Shown: piece by piece, positions 16,512-24,777 of the stretch
Layout: each line of letters begins with the position of its first letter
Numbering within the stretch: the first letter of the stretch is position 1
From: a bacterium
Lineage (GTDB): Bacteria > UBA10199 > 2-02-FULL-44-16 > JAAZCA01
Assembly: GCA_021810905.1 (NCBI GenBank)
Contig: JAJZQH010000003.1
Location: forward strand, 189,897 to 253,896
DNA: 64,000 bases
Direction of reading: 5' to 3'
Notes under the pieces: generated by a model
What the model was told of the DNA's origin: nothing
What the model saw: the letters and a program-made list of their open reading frames with translations, nothing else
Database searches by the model: none
Position numbers and translations under genes: made by a program

Positions 16512-17873
16512 ATGGATATTATCGGAATCCTTCAAAAAGGTGAGGGCAAAACTACTGAATTCAAACGCGATCTCTCGTCACCCCAGAAAATTCTGAAGAC
16601 GATTATTGCCTTTGCAAATACATCAGGTGGCACCCTGATCATCGGCATCGATAATGATGGAAACATAAGGGGAGTCGATAATGCCCTTCAGGCTGAGGAA
16701 CTCGTTTCAAACATCATATCGGATTCTATCTCTCCTCAGATTCTGCCCAACATTGAAGTCGTCTCCTGGAGGGATAGGGAGCTCCTTGCTCTGGAAATAT
16801 GCCATGGAAACCAAAAACCATATTTCCTGAAATCCAAGGACAAAAGTAACGGTACATTTATCCGTATCGGTTCCAGTAATCGTCTAGCCGGTCCGGAAAT
16901 GCTCGAGGAGCTCAAGCGTTATACTCTCAATCGATGCTATGATGAAGAACCCTTTCTCGAAAGGAACTCTGAAGGATTGGATATTCAGAATATTTCAGAG
17001 TGCCTATCCGCCATTGACAAGAAGCCTACAGAAACACTGTTCAAGACGCTCCGGTTTCACACACCACACGGCAAAAAAATCGTACCCACAAATGGAGCTT
17101 ATATCCTCTTTGGTAAGGACCGCCTCTCATTTTTCCCTGATGCCAGGATTCAGGCGGCGCTCTTTGCTGGAACGGATAAATCGGAGATCATAGATTCAAT
17201 AAATGTTGAAGAGCCGCTCGTAAGAGCAATTGAACAGACGATGTCCTTCATCTTGAGAAACATACCAAAGCCAAGCAAGATTGAGGGGCTGTATCGGCGC
17301 GACGTCTATCGCTACCCGCCACAATCCTTGAGGGAATGCCTTGTCAATGCCATCGTCCACTGTGACTATGCGCAGAGAGGAACGCCGATCACTGTTTCAA
17401 TATTCAGTGATCGCATCGAAATAACAAACCCTGGCGCCCTTCCGTTTGGCCTGACGCTTGAAGATATCTTCAAGGGAGTATCAAAGCTCAGGAATCGGGT
17501 TATTGGACGCTTCTTCCGCGAAATAAACCTTATCGAACAATGGGGAAGCGGGATCGGACGAGTACTCAGGGCATGTAAAGAATTCGGATTGCCGGAGCCT
17601 GTATTCGAAGAGCTTGGAACACACTTCAGAGTCACACTGCATGGGACCTCATCGTCTATGATGGTTCTTGATGACGATGGGAAGGCAATTATCGAGGCGA
17701 TCCGAGCGAAGGGAGAATTGTCCACAAAAGACATCGCAAAAATCATAGGAAAAACAGAGAGGACAGCGCGGACCAAGATGCTGGGGCTTATCAAAAAAGG
17801 TCTTGTCGTTGAAATTGGATCAAGCCCTCAGGATCCCCAAAAAACGTACACGTTGACTCAAGGACGCTTCTAA
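16512..17873 (+). CDS. AlbA_2/HATPase_c_4 family ATP-binding regulator
   Basis: 453 residues from the ATG at 16512. The N-terminal AlbA_2 (Schlafen-like) domain has EGKTTEFKRDLSSP and FANTSGGTLIIGIDNDG. The middle resembles the RecG-like HATPase_c_4 domain: LRECLVNAIVHCDY, RIEITNPGALPFG and RFFREINLIEQWGSGIGR. A winged-helix segment near the end (LSTKDIAKIIGKTERTARTK) suggests DNA binding. Proteins of this type are putative transcriptional regulators or defence-associated factors. Its base composition is AT-richer than the flanking genes, which suggests acquisition by transfer. It faces the next gene, only 4 bp away. Confidence 0.85.
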   Translation: MDIIGILQKGEGKTTEFKRDLSSPQKILKTIIAFANTSGGTLIIGIDNDGNIRGVDNALQAEELVSNIISDSISPQILPNIEVVSWRDRELLALEICHGNQKPYFLKSKDKSNGTFIRIGSSNRLAGPEMLEELKRYTLNRCYDEEPFLERNSEGLDIQNISECLSAIDKKPTETLFKTLRFHTPHGKKIVPTNGAYILFGKDRLSFFPDARIQAALFAGTDKSEIIDSINVEEPLVRAIEQTMSFILRNIPKPSKIEGLYRRDVYRYPPQSLRECLVNAIVHCDYAQRGTPITVSIFSDRIEITNPGALPFGLTLEDIFKGVSKLRNRVIGRFFREINLIEQWGSGIGRVLRACKEFGLPEPVFEELGTHFRVTLHGTSSSMMVLDDDGKAIIEAIRAKGELSTKDIAKIIGKTERTARTKMLGLIKKGLVVEIGSSPQDPQKTYTLTQGRF

Positions 17874-17877
17874 AAAT

Positions 17878-19590
17878 TCAGTGCTTATTTTTGTGCTGAT
17901 CGAGCCACTCCCGCGTGATCTCTTCACGGCGCTTCTTCAGATCCGGCTCGTCAAAGAGCGAGAGCAGGCCCACCATCGCCGGCGCGGAGACGAGCATCCG
18001 GGCGTTTACATCCGGTGCATTTGAAGATCCTTCTGCCGGCGCTGGGGACGTATCCTTCGCCCCGGATGCCGCATCCGAAACATCCAGCCAGATCAAGTGG
18101 TCGTCGTCCGGGATCGGAGTGAATTGGACGCCACGATCGTCTCCCGACGCGAGATCGATACGCCGCGGGTCGCGGAGCATCTGGAGCAGTGCCGGAAATT
18201 TCTCGGATTTGACGGGCGCTGCAGCGTGTGAACCTGGAACAACCTTAGCTCTCACCAGGACGAGGCGATACGTGTGGCGATGCGTGCGGTGACGCGTCAC
18301 ACGAACAAAATCCAGGTCTCCCTTGTAATGGTCGTGCATCGGATCGATCATCTCCAGGACTTCCATTCGTTTTTCAGGATCATCGATGCTGTTGATCATG
18401 GCTGCAAAGGCTTCGGGCTTGTCGTTGACCGCGGCGCGGAGCGAGGCGCGGACGTCGGCGTTCGCGTCAAACTGCGAGACGAGTTCGTCGGAGATTTTTT
18501 CTCGTAATGCCTCATACTTTTTTTGTCTTTCGACATCGCACGCATCGGGATCCGATGGATTCCTGCAATTCGCGAGCGATGGCGACACGCCCCACATGAA
18601 TTTCGCAAGGGAATCAATTCCCTCCCCCTTCGTCTTTTCATAAGAAAAGATGGCTTCCGCGACGCGTTGAATCTCCTTCGCATCTATCTGCGGAATGCGC
18701 CTGAGGGGATCGGCCACCATATCCTTGAAGAGGGGCTCCTCCCTGTCCAAGGCCATCCCGACGAGCGTCATCAACAAACCCTGTTTCCGCTGAAGCTCTC
18801 CAGCATGCAGGAACTGGTCCCGAAGTTTCGAGGTCCTGAACGCAATGACATCTGATTCCACCAGAAAATCTATTTTTCGATCCTCCAGCATTGCCTGAAT
18901 CTCGCGGTGAGAGAATCCGACGGCGTCGGTAATGTTTGCGTATTCCTCAAACGTCAAAATCCTGAAACCCGTGACTCTGTCTCTGCGCGCATCCGAATCA
19001 GCAGGAGGCGCGCCAGCGTCGGGGGAATCGATGGGACCCATCGGATCGACTTCGGGTTCGGATTCAAAATCCGGCGGATCCATGAGGACGTCATTGAGCC
19101 CCGGGTCGGGGGCGATCTCTTCCGCGGGCGGAAACGCGATAGTCCCATCCGGATCGCTCGTCTCCGAGACTTCTTCGGCAAGCTTATCCTGATCCACGGT
19201 CGCGGGTTTTTCCTTTTTGGCGAGGAGTTCCCGCTCGACCCGTGATTTCGCGCGGTCTGCCTCGTCCGGCCGCGCGATCGCGAGCTCGTCGAATGACTTC
19301 GCGGGCTTGATCCCCTGCTTTATGAGGAAGCCGACGTAGAGGATCGAGGGATCGTAAATAGAGGCTTCGACGAATTTTTTCGCTCTTCCGCTGATGAGGT
19401 TGCGCACCTCCACGATCTTGCCGTCCTTGTTGCGCCGGAAGATCACCGGCTGCAGGTGATTCTTGAAGACCTGGATGCCGACCCCTTCATCGTCCGCAAG
19501 CGCGATGCGCGCCTTGTCGAGCGCGGCAATCGCGAGTTTTGTCTGATTCTCGCAATTCCCTTTTCGCTCCTTCTTCTCCGGGTTCAGCAA
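17878..19590 (-). CDS. Large protein of unknown function (downstream part of a split frame?)
   Basis: 570 residues from a TTG, with no ATG or good ribosome site near it. No family was recognised. The N-terminal 100 residues are basic and mixed; residues about 120-200 are acidic and Pro-rich (a likely linker); the rest is helical. It lies in the same reading frame as the gene that ends at 19609, separated by a single TGA and six codons, and the codons between read as plausible protein. It may be the distal half of one long protein broken by a stop. Confidence 0.6.
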   Translation of the reverse strand: MLNPEKKERKGNCENQTKLAIAALDKARIALADDEGVGIQVFKNHLQPVIFRRNKDGKIVEVRNLISGRAKKFVEASIYDPSILYVGFLIKQGIKPAKSFDELAIARPDEADRAKSRVERELLAKKEKPATVDQDKLAEEVSETSDPDGTIAFPPAEEIAPDPGLNDVLMDPPDFESEPEVDPMGPIDSPDAGAPPADSDARRDRVTGFRILTFEEYANITDAVGFSHREIQAMLEDRKIDFLVESDVIAFRTSKLRDQFLHAGELQRKQGLLMTLVGMALDREEPLFKDMVADPLRRIPQIDAKEIQRVAEAIFSYEKTKGEGIDSLAKFMWGVSPSLANCRNPSDPDACDVERQKKYEALREKISDELVSQFDANADVRASLRAAVNDKPEAFAAMINSIDDPEKRMEVLEMIDPMHDHYKGDLDFVRVTRHRTHRHTYRLVLVRAKVVPGSHAAAPVKSEKFPALLQMLRDPRRIDLASGDDRGVQFTPIPDDDHLIWLDVSDAASGAKDTSPAPAEGSSNAPDVNARMLVSAPAMVGLLSLFDEPDLKKRREEITREWLDQHKNKH

Positions 19591-19608
19591 TTGCGGGAAA
19601 TATCGATT

Positions 19609-20292
19609 TCACCTCGCGTAGCGCTTGTAATAGTCCCAGTAGAGCTTTTCCATGAGGCCATAGGCCTTCTTACGCTGATCCTTCTCGCCGGCGAGTTCGT
19701 CGGTATACGAGCGGATCGACTTGTCCCACTCGGCCTCCATTGCCGCGAGTTCGGAAGCGGAATACCCCATCTTCATCCCGTCCACGCTCGCAAGAAAACG
19801 GCTGTAGTCCGCAGTGGAAGGATCCGCGAGCGCCGCGCGCGCCTGTTCGATGAGCGCAATCTTGTCGCTCGTCCAGCGCGCGCGGCCCGTGAGCGGATCG
19901 ACTGAGTTTGCGGCGTCATGACTCGTTACGGCGTAGTGGAGGCCCAGAAAACCCAGCAGATGCGCGACACCCGCGATGATAATGAAGACGAACAGCGGCG
20001 CGCAGGCGAGCGGTTTCTCCGTCGCCCCTGCCCCGACCCCTATCATGTTGGAAGGATCAGCGGCATTCAGGAACCAACCTTCGATTCCGTGCTGAGCAAG
20101 GCGACCAAAGAGGCGCTCCGGCGAATTCAGCGGGCTTGAAGCGAAGAAATCGCGGATGGAGCCTGCCGCCTCATCAAGAGGATGTTCAGGAAGAAGCGTC
20201 CGCATCCGGTCAAACGGAGAAAGGTCCGCGAGCGAGGCCGCAATTTCACCAGGCCCGAATGATACGCCTGCCCTGAACGGAGTCAGCGCCAT
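19609..20292 (-). CDS. Predicted membrane protein of unknown function
   Basis: 227 residues. One strong hydrophobic segment lies near residues 96-117 (APLFVFIIIAGVAHLLGFLG); the rest is soluble, with a C-terminal helix rich in Lys, Tyr and Glu. No family was recognised. Its stop is a lone in-frame TGA before the 570-residue frame that follows, so the two may be one gene of about 804 codons. No signal peptide or lipobox was seen. Confidence 0.6.
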   Translation of the reverse strand: MALTPFRAGVSFGPGEIAASLADLSPFDRMRTLLPEHPLDEAAGSIRDFFASSPLNSPERLFGRLAQHGIEGWFLNAADPSNMIGVGAGATEKPLACAPLFVFIIIAGVAHLLGFLGLHYAVTSHDAANSVDPLTGRARWTSDKIALIEQARAALADPSTADYSRFLASVDGMKMGYSASELAAMEAEWDKSIRSYTDELAGEKDQRKKAYGLMEKLYWDYYKRYAR

Positions 20293-20545
20293 GAATAGAA
20301 GATACGAAAACCCTGTGAATGGTTAAGCCCCCCTGCTCAGATATATTATCGGCAGAAGTCGAAATAAGTTGTCAGGATTTTCCCCTCATTTCCGAAACCA
20401 GACATAATCTGTTGATTTACAATAATAAAACCGACTAAACTTTCTTAAGAATCAGCCAATACGCGTAGCTGGACGGACAGGCGAACGGCCGGCTGTAATA
20501 ACGCGCACTTCAGAGTCCTCCTGACAGCGTGGTGAGCAAATCAGC

Positions 20546-22063
20546 TTATTTCGATCGCCTTGGGCCACGTTGCCGGAGGAACGACAGGAGAAGATCTCGC
20601 AGGACATCGGTGAATTTTCCATCCCGGTAATAGGCCGTGACGTCATTACTTGCGGATATGACGGCCATCGCCTCTCGAGTGACCCAATCCGTAGCCGCAT
20701 CGCCATAATGCATGGGGTATAAGACGCCTATCTTTCTCGCGCCGACATCAGCGACTTGTGCGCGCAGTTCATTTGTCGTGAATGGGAACGCAGGAGTATT
20801 TTTGCCTCCCGCGGCCTTCGCCGAAGGCCCTTCAACTGCTCCGCTCTGCGCCTGATCGTTACGCGGCAGCTTCTCTCCAGCGGTCGGAGCTGGCGCTGCG
20901 CTCTCGGATACAGTCTCCGCCACCGCTTCTTCCCGTTCCACCTTACGACCTCTCGCTACCCGCGGATCATCGAAGAGCGCCGACTGGCCGGAAGCCCTCG
21001 CGGTCCTTTTCAGCATGGAGATCGTGTCGCCATCATCCGGCGGAGGCGCTTCATCTTCATCGTCATCACTCCAATCACGAATCCAGGTAGCTCCTGGCGT
21101 TGAGGTTCCACGTCTCCTGAGCTCTGCTATCTCCTGTGAGTGCCGGTGTTTTTCTTGTCGTCCCTTCGCCGAGAGACGCAGCTTCACCTTTCGCGCATTC
21201 GTCTCAAAGATGGTGGATGATCTCTCGGAGAATGCACCGTTGCGGTACACGCTTTCGATAGCCCTGCATTCGCAGCTGACGTAGCCCAGGAACGCCCCTG
21301 TAATTTTTGCCAGTTTATGAACGATCTCCTCGCGGGAATAATGGTCGAAGTCATATTTTCCCTGGGCGCGGAGGTGCCGCTCGACCAGACCGAAAAGAAT
21401 TACAAGATCATCATTTGTTGCTTCATGGGGAAAGAGCAGAATACACTCAACGACGTCACGGAAACAGAGTTCCTCCCGTATGACATCCAGATGTTCAACT
21501 GCAAAACGCCTTCCGTCTTCGTTGAGATGCAATCCATCTGCCAGAAATCCATACATCTGCATGCTCCCCAGCGCATCGGCCATCCTCCGAAGCTTTTCAT
21601 TCATCCACTGCGTCTTCTGCTTTTCCGTGACGTCGTTGTAGCGAGCTGCCAACGCCTCTCGTTTGGAGGTGAGAAGCCTGAAGACCTGGGCATTCGTTTG
21701 GTCGATGGGCTGCCGTCTGCGGAACAGTCTCATCATAAAGGCGATGACTTCTTCGAACTGCGGGCTCAGGGCCTGAACCGGCGTTGTCGATTCCCCTCCA
21801 GCCAGCGGCACATCCACACGGCTGTCGCGATTTTCAAACCTGCCGACAGCGCTCATCGCCACAGACGAGGACATCGCTGCAGCGTTACCCAAGGGCAAAG
21901 CAGCGCAATAGGAAGATGCGGTCGCGCAAGGCTCCGCAACGATTTCGTTCTCGGCTGTTCCCTCCTCTATACTGACAAAATCTTCTCGAGAGATATCCGG
22001 AGAAATACCCAAAGTCCCGAATGGCGTACACGCAAGAAATCCGGTCTGTCCCGCGCCTGTCAT
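20546..22063 (-). CDS. Large protein of unknown function
   Basis: 505 residues, not recognised. The first 90 residues are low complexity and Ala/Ser/Gly-rich. Residues about 95-290 look alpha-helical and charged (MMRLFRRRQPIDQTNAQVF, DVVECILLFPHEATNDDLV). An acidic, Pro-rich linker (DWSDDDEDEAPPPDDGD) follows, then a conserved-looking C-terminal domain. No membrane segment or signal was seen. It lies 253 bp upstream of the two unknown genes on the same strand and may form a lineage-specific cluster with them. Confidence 0.6.
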   Translation of the reverse strand: MTGAGQTGFLACTPFGTLGISPDISREDFVSIEEGTAENEIVAEPCATASSYCAALPLGNAAAMSSSVAMSAVGRFENRDSRVDVPLAGGESTTPVQALSPQFEEVIAFMMRLFRRRQPIDQTNAQVFRLLTSKREALAARYNDVTEKQKTQWMNEKLRRMADALGSMQMYGFLADGLHLNEDGRRFAVEHLDVIREELCFRDVVECILLFPHEATNDDLVILFGLVERHLRAQGKYDFDHYSREEIVHKLAKITGAFLGYVSCECRAIESVYRNGAFSERSSTIFETNARKVKLRLSAKGRQEKHRHSQEIAELRRRGTSTPGATWIRDWSDDDEDEAPPPDDGDTISMLKRTARASGQSALFDDPRVARGRKVEREEAVAETVSESAAPAPTAGEKLPRNDQAQSGAVEGPSAKAAGGKNTPAFPFTTNELRAQVADVGARKIGVLYPMHYGDAATDWVTREAMAVISASNDVTAYYRDGKFTDVLRDLLLSFLRQRGPRRSK

Positions 22064-22515
22064 GAATCCTCCATTAATGTGATAAGGATGTCTGCCAAGT
22101 CCCTTATCGGCGAAAAAACGGAAAAGTTGCTACGATTTCGCATAACATATAACCCTAATCCGGCAATAAAACTTGCCATCAACATCCCCTCTCCCTTGAT
22201 GGGAGAGGGCTGGGGAGAGGGTGAACAATTGGAACCAAGTCTACCACAGGTATGTTTCCCCTCACCCTGTCCCTCTCCCGCAAGGGGAGAGGGGATAGTA
22301 CTTTGCGAATCCGACATTTGAAATTTATTGCCGGATCAGGGATAACAATTTGATATTATTATTTAATACTCATCGCCACTCCCATTAATTTTCAACTGTC
22401 GAGCAACTCGATCCCGTGAAAATCATCGGTAGTGCCGTTAGTGAATTGGAGCGCGAGATCGCAGGGATACGTGACCGTTGCAAATGCTTCCGCATTCCGG
22501 GTAAGTTATCCGCAT
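22064..22515. other. Intergenic region dominated by a palindromic insertion
   Basis: Most of the interval is the TIR-bounded repeat at 22153-22341. The right part (22345-22430) is AT-rich and could hold a promoter for the small gene at 22516. A short GTG-started frame from 22417 overlaps that gene in another frame and was not accepted as real. Confidence 0.5.
22153..22341. repeat. MITE-like element with terminal inverted repeats (family A core)
   Basis: The 18-bp ends CCCTAATCCGGCAATAAA (22153-22170) and TTTATTGCCGGATCAGGG (22324-22341) are inverted copies with one mismatch. Inside, 22183-22297 is a large imperfect palindrome built from CCCCTCTCCC...GGGAGAGGG units, a motif class dispersed through many bacterial genomes. 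A similar core sits at 33962-34074. Confidence 0.85.
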
Positions 22516-22701
22516 ATGGCATCCAAACTTCAAGAGGACCGTCAGCTCGCCGTGCTCAGGGGTATGTCGCCGCATGAGCGCCTCGAAGAGGCCTGCCGGC
22601 TCTACTGGCTTGCGCGGGAGATCATCAAGAGGCGGGAGGAGCGCCTGCACCCCGAGCTCGATGCCCATGCACTGGAAGAACGCGTACGCTCCTTTTTTTG
22701 A
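22516..22701 (+). CDS. Small conserved helical protein
   Basis: 61 residues, MASKLQEDRQLAVL at the start, then MSPHERLEEACRLYWLAREI and a C-terminal charged helix ending ALEERVRSFF. The pattern 'MSPEERLxxAxxLYxxARxL...HPxxxxxxxxxxVR' recurs in small proteins of unknown function in many bacteria. An internal ATG at 22564 (MSPHER) with CAGGGG upstream is an alternative start. It stands alone ahead of a convergent gene. No partner suggestive of a toxin-antitoxin pair was found. Confidence 0.6.
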   Translation: MASKLQEDRQLAVLRGMSPHERLEEACRLYWLAREIIKRREERLHPELDAHALEERVRSFF

Positions 22702-22730
22702 TCGTTCACTATGAAGCTCAAACACCTGCT

Positions 22731-23309
22731 TCACTCCATCTCCTTCCCAATGCTGAAGGCCTGGGCGAACGGCTTGCCTATCGCGCGATATTCTTTTACC
22801 GGAGAAGATGTGTAGACAAAGGTATTGATCTTTTCGATGTCAGGTTTGCCGTCAGTGAGGCACGTATCGGACGCATGCGTCTCCTCCACCCTGCCTATGA
22901 CCAGCACGTGAGTTCCGAGGTCGAGCCTTTCATGCACCGCGCACTCTATATTTATCGGACACTGTTCGATAAGGGGCGCGCTGGCCAGCTTGCCATAGAA
23001 GATCTTGAATCCGCACGCTGCGACTTTGTCCACCTTTGCGCCGGAATAGATGCCGCAGTAATCGGCCTGTTTCACGAGCTCGATTGAGGGCACGTTGATG
23101 GAGAAAGTTCCGTTCTGCTCGATCCCCTTGAGCGTGTGCCTCACGTGGCGTATCGCCACCGAGATCATCAGCGGCTCCGCACACGCCACGCCCGACCACG
23201 CGATGGTGCAAAAATTCGGTTTTCCGTCGACGTCAGCGCCCACGAGCAGCACCGGCATCGCCGGAGCCGAATAGATCGTCCCCTCTTTTCCCATCGCAAC
23301 TTTCTGCAT
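22731..23309 (-). CDS. Flavin reductase-like FMN-binding protein
   Basis: 192 residues with GGGAGG 5 nt before the ATG. PVLLVGADVDGKPNFCTIAWSG, EPLMISVAIRHVRHTLKGI and NGTFSINVPS match the flavin reductase-like domain, a split-barrel FMN-binding fold. Homologues are annotated as flavoredoxins or small flavin reductases. Several cysteines are present (CTIAWSG, DYCGIY, CPINIEC). No partner monooxygenase lies next to it. Confidence 0.88.
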   Translation of the reverse strand: MQKVAMGKEGTIYSAPAMPVLLVGADVDGKPNFCTIAWSGVACAEPLMISVAIRHVRHTLKGIEQNGTFSINVPSIELVKQADYCGIYSGAKVDKVAACGFKIFYGKLASAPLIEQCPINIECAVHERLDLGTHVLVIGRVEETHASDTCLTDGKPDIEKINTFVYTSSPVKEYRAIGKPFAQAFSIGKEME

Positions 23310-23380
23310 ATCCCCTCCCGGTTAAGCGGGAACATACCACCGTTTTTTGCAATTTGCCATATCACTCGGGTCATATTAGG

Positions 23381-23420
23381 GTCAGAAGTCAGAATCCAGA
23401 AGTCAAAATTCTTGAATTGA
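23381..23420. repeat. Dispersed repeat, 'CAGAAGTCAGAAT' family, short copy
   Basis: Contains TCAGAAGTCAGAAT followed by CCAGAAGTCAAAATTC, related to the ends of the elements at 12587 and 51530. It lies in the gap upstream of the DUF1566 lipoprotein gene. Confidence 0.6.
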
Positions 23421-23445
23421 AAGTTCGATCGAAAAGGAGAACTCC

Positions 23446-24693
23446 ATGAAACGGGTTAATATTTTTCTCTGCGCCGTCATAATCGTTTTTGCGGCGCTGC
23501 AGTCTTGCGGAAGGGCCACTCCCGTCAGCATCACTGGTGGAAGCTCATATAAATACGCGATCATCTCCACCGGTCAGGACAAATGCTACGACAATGCGGA
23601 ATCGATCACTTGTCCCAGAACGGGAGAAGCATTCTACGGGCAGGACGGCGAATTCAGCGCGAGGAAATTTTCCTACAACAAAAACGACGACGGCACCGTG
23701 ACCGATAACAACACGGGTCTGATCTGGCAGAGGACGATGGGCAGCAGGATGTCGTGGGACGATGCCGTGGCAAATGCCTCCACTATCGCCATCGCTGGAC
23801 GCAGCGACTGGCGCGTGCCCACCGTCAAGGAACTCTATTCGCTCATCAATTTCACGGGCAAATCAGGGGCAACCGCATCTGACTCCATCCCGTATCTCGA
23901 CACTAACAATTTTGAATTCATCTATGGCGACACGGCAGCCGGCGAGAGCCTCATAGATTCACCTGACTGGACTTCCACGCAATACGTGAGCACGACAATG
24001 AACGGCGCGGCCACGGTATTTGGAGTGAATTTCGCCGACGGCACGATCAAGGGTTATCCCAAACTCTCGCCCGACGGCAGCGGAACGCCGAACATGTTAT
24101 ACGTGAGGTACGTTCGCGGCCGCACTGATTACGGAATCAACGAGTTCGTTGATAACGGCAACGGCACGATCACCGACAATGCAACCGGGCTCATGTGGGC
24201 AAAGGACGACAGCGGCTCCGGCATGAACTGGGAGGCCGCGCTTGCATACTGCATGGGCCTTGGACTTGTGGGCAATCAGGACTGGCGGGTTCCAAACGCC
24301 AAGGAGCTGCAGAGCATCGTGGATTACGGCCGCTCTCCTGATACGACGAATTCGGCTGCAATCGACCCTGTCTTCAACAGCACTCCAATAACAAACGAAG
24401 CCGGAAACCCCGACTACGCGTATTACTGGACCGGCACCACGCACCTCGATGGCCCCGGAACCGAAGGTGGGGGGAGCGCGGTGTACATAGCGTTCGGCCG
24501 CGCGCTGGGCTTTGTGGAGACGCCGCCCGGATCGGGTAACTACGCGATCCTCGACGTGCACGGAGCGGGCTCGCAGCGCAGCGATCCCAAAGTCGGCGAT
24601 CCCGCCAGCTACCCGCACGGTTTCGGACCGCAGGGGGACGTGATACGCATCGACAACTTCGTACGATGCGTGCGCGGCGGCGAGTCATACTGA
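23446..24693 (+). CDS. Lipoprotein with two DUF1566 domains
   Basis: 415 residues; AAGGAG precedes the ATG and the signal ends in LQSC, a lipobox. Two copies of the DUF1566 (Lcl C-terminal) domain follow. Each has DNGTVTDNxTGLIW/MW...MxWxxAxxxA...DWRVPTxKEL-like motifs, near residues 85-215 and 240-410. DUF1566 proteins are surface or secreted, with C-type-lectin-like folds; in Legionella a related one binds glycosaminoglycan. Surface binding is an inference. A long hairpin follows the gene. Confidence 0.88.
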   Translation: MKRVNIFLCAVIIVFAALQSCGRATPVSITGGSSYKYAIISTGQDKCYDNAESITCPRTGEAFYGQDGEFSARKFSYNKNDDGTVTDNNTGLIWQRTMGSRMSWDDAVANASTIAIAGRSDWRVPTVKELYSLINFTGKSGATASDSIPYLDTNNFEFIYGDTAAGESLIDSPDWTSTQYVSTTMNGAATVFGVNFADGTIKGYPKLSPDGSGTPNMLYVRYVRGRTDYGINEFVDNGNGTITDNATGLMWAKDDSGSGMNWEAALAYCMGLGLVGNQDWRVPNAKELQSIVDYGRSPDTTNSAAIDPVFNSTPITNEAGNPDYAYYWTGTTHLDGPGTEGGGSAVYIAFGRALGFVETPPGSGNYAILDVHGAGSQRSDPKVGDPASYPHGFGPQGDVIRIDNFVRCVRGGESY

Positions 24694-24706
24694 TCTCACC
24701 TGTATT

Positions 24707-24752
24707 AAAAAAATCACGGCCCGTGGAATCGACTGCGATTCCACGGGCCGTG
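24707..24752 (-). terminator. Strong terminator between convergent genes
   Basis: A perfect 17-bp stem (24715-24731 with 24736-24752) has a 4-nt loop. On the minus strand it is followed by a run of seven Ts (plus 24707-24713), so it terminates the beta-propeller gene. On the plus strand no T run follows, though the hairpin may still stabilise the lipoprotein mRNA end. Confidence 0.85.
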
Positions 24753-24777
24753 TGCTGCCGGCCTGACGTCAATGAAG

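Noticed and set aside
19595-19611. A selenocysteine insertion signal after the in-frame TGA
   Set aside because: No convincing SECIS-type hairpin was recognised; the TGA is reported only as an unexplained stop.
22153-22341. Insertion sequence with transposase
   Set aside because: The element is only 189 bp and has no coding capacity, so it is listed as a MITE-like repeat.
22417-22577. A GTG-started frame (VKIIGSAVSELEREIAG) before the 61-residue gene
   Set aside because: It overlaps that gene in another frame and its end looks non-coding; too weak to support.
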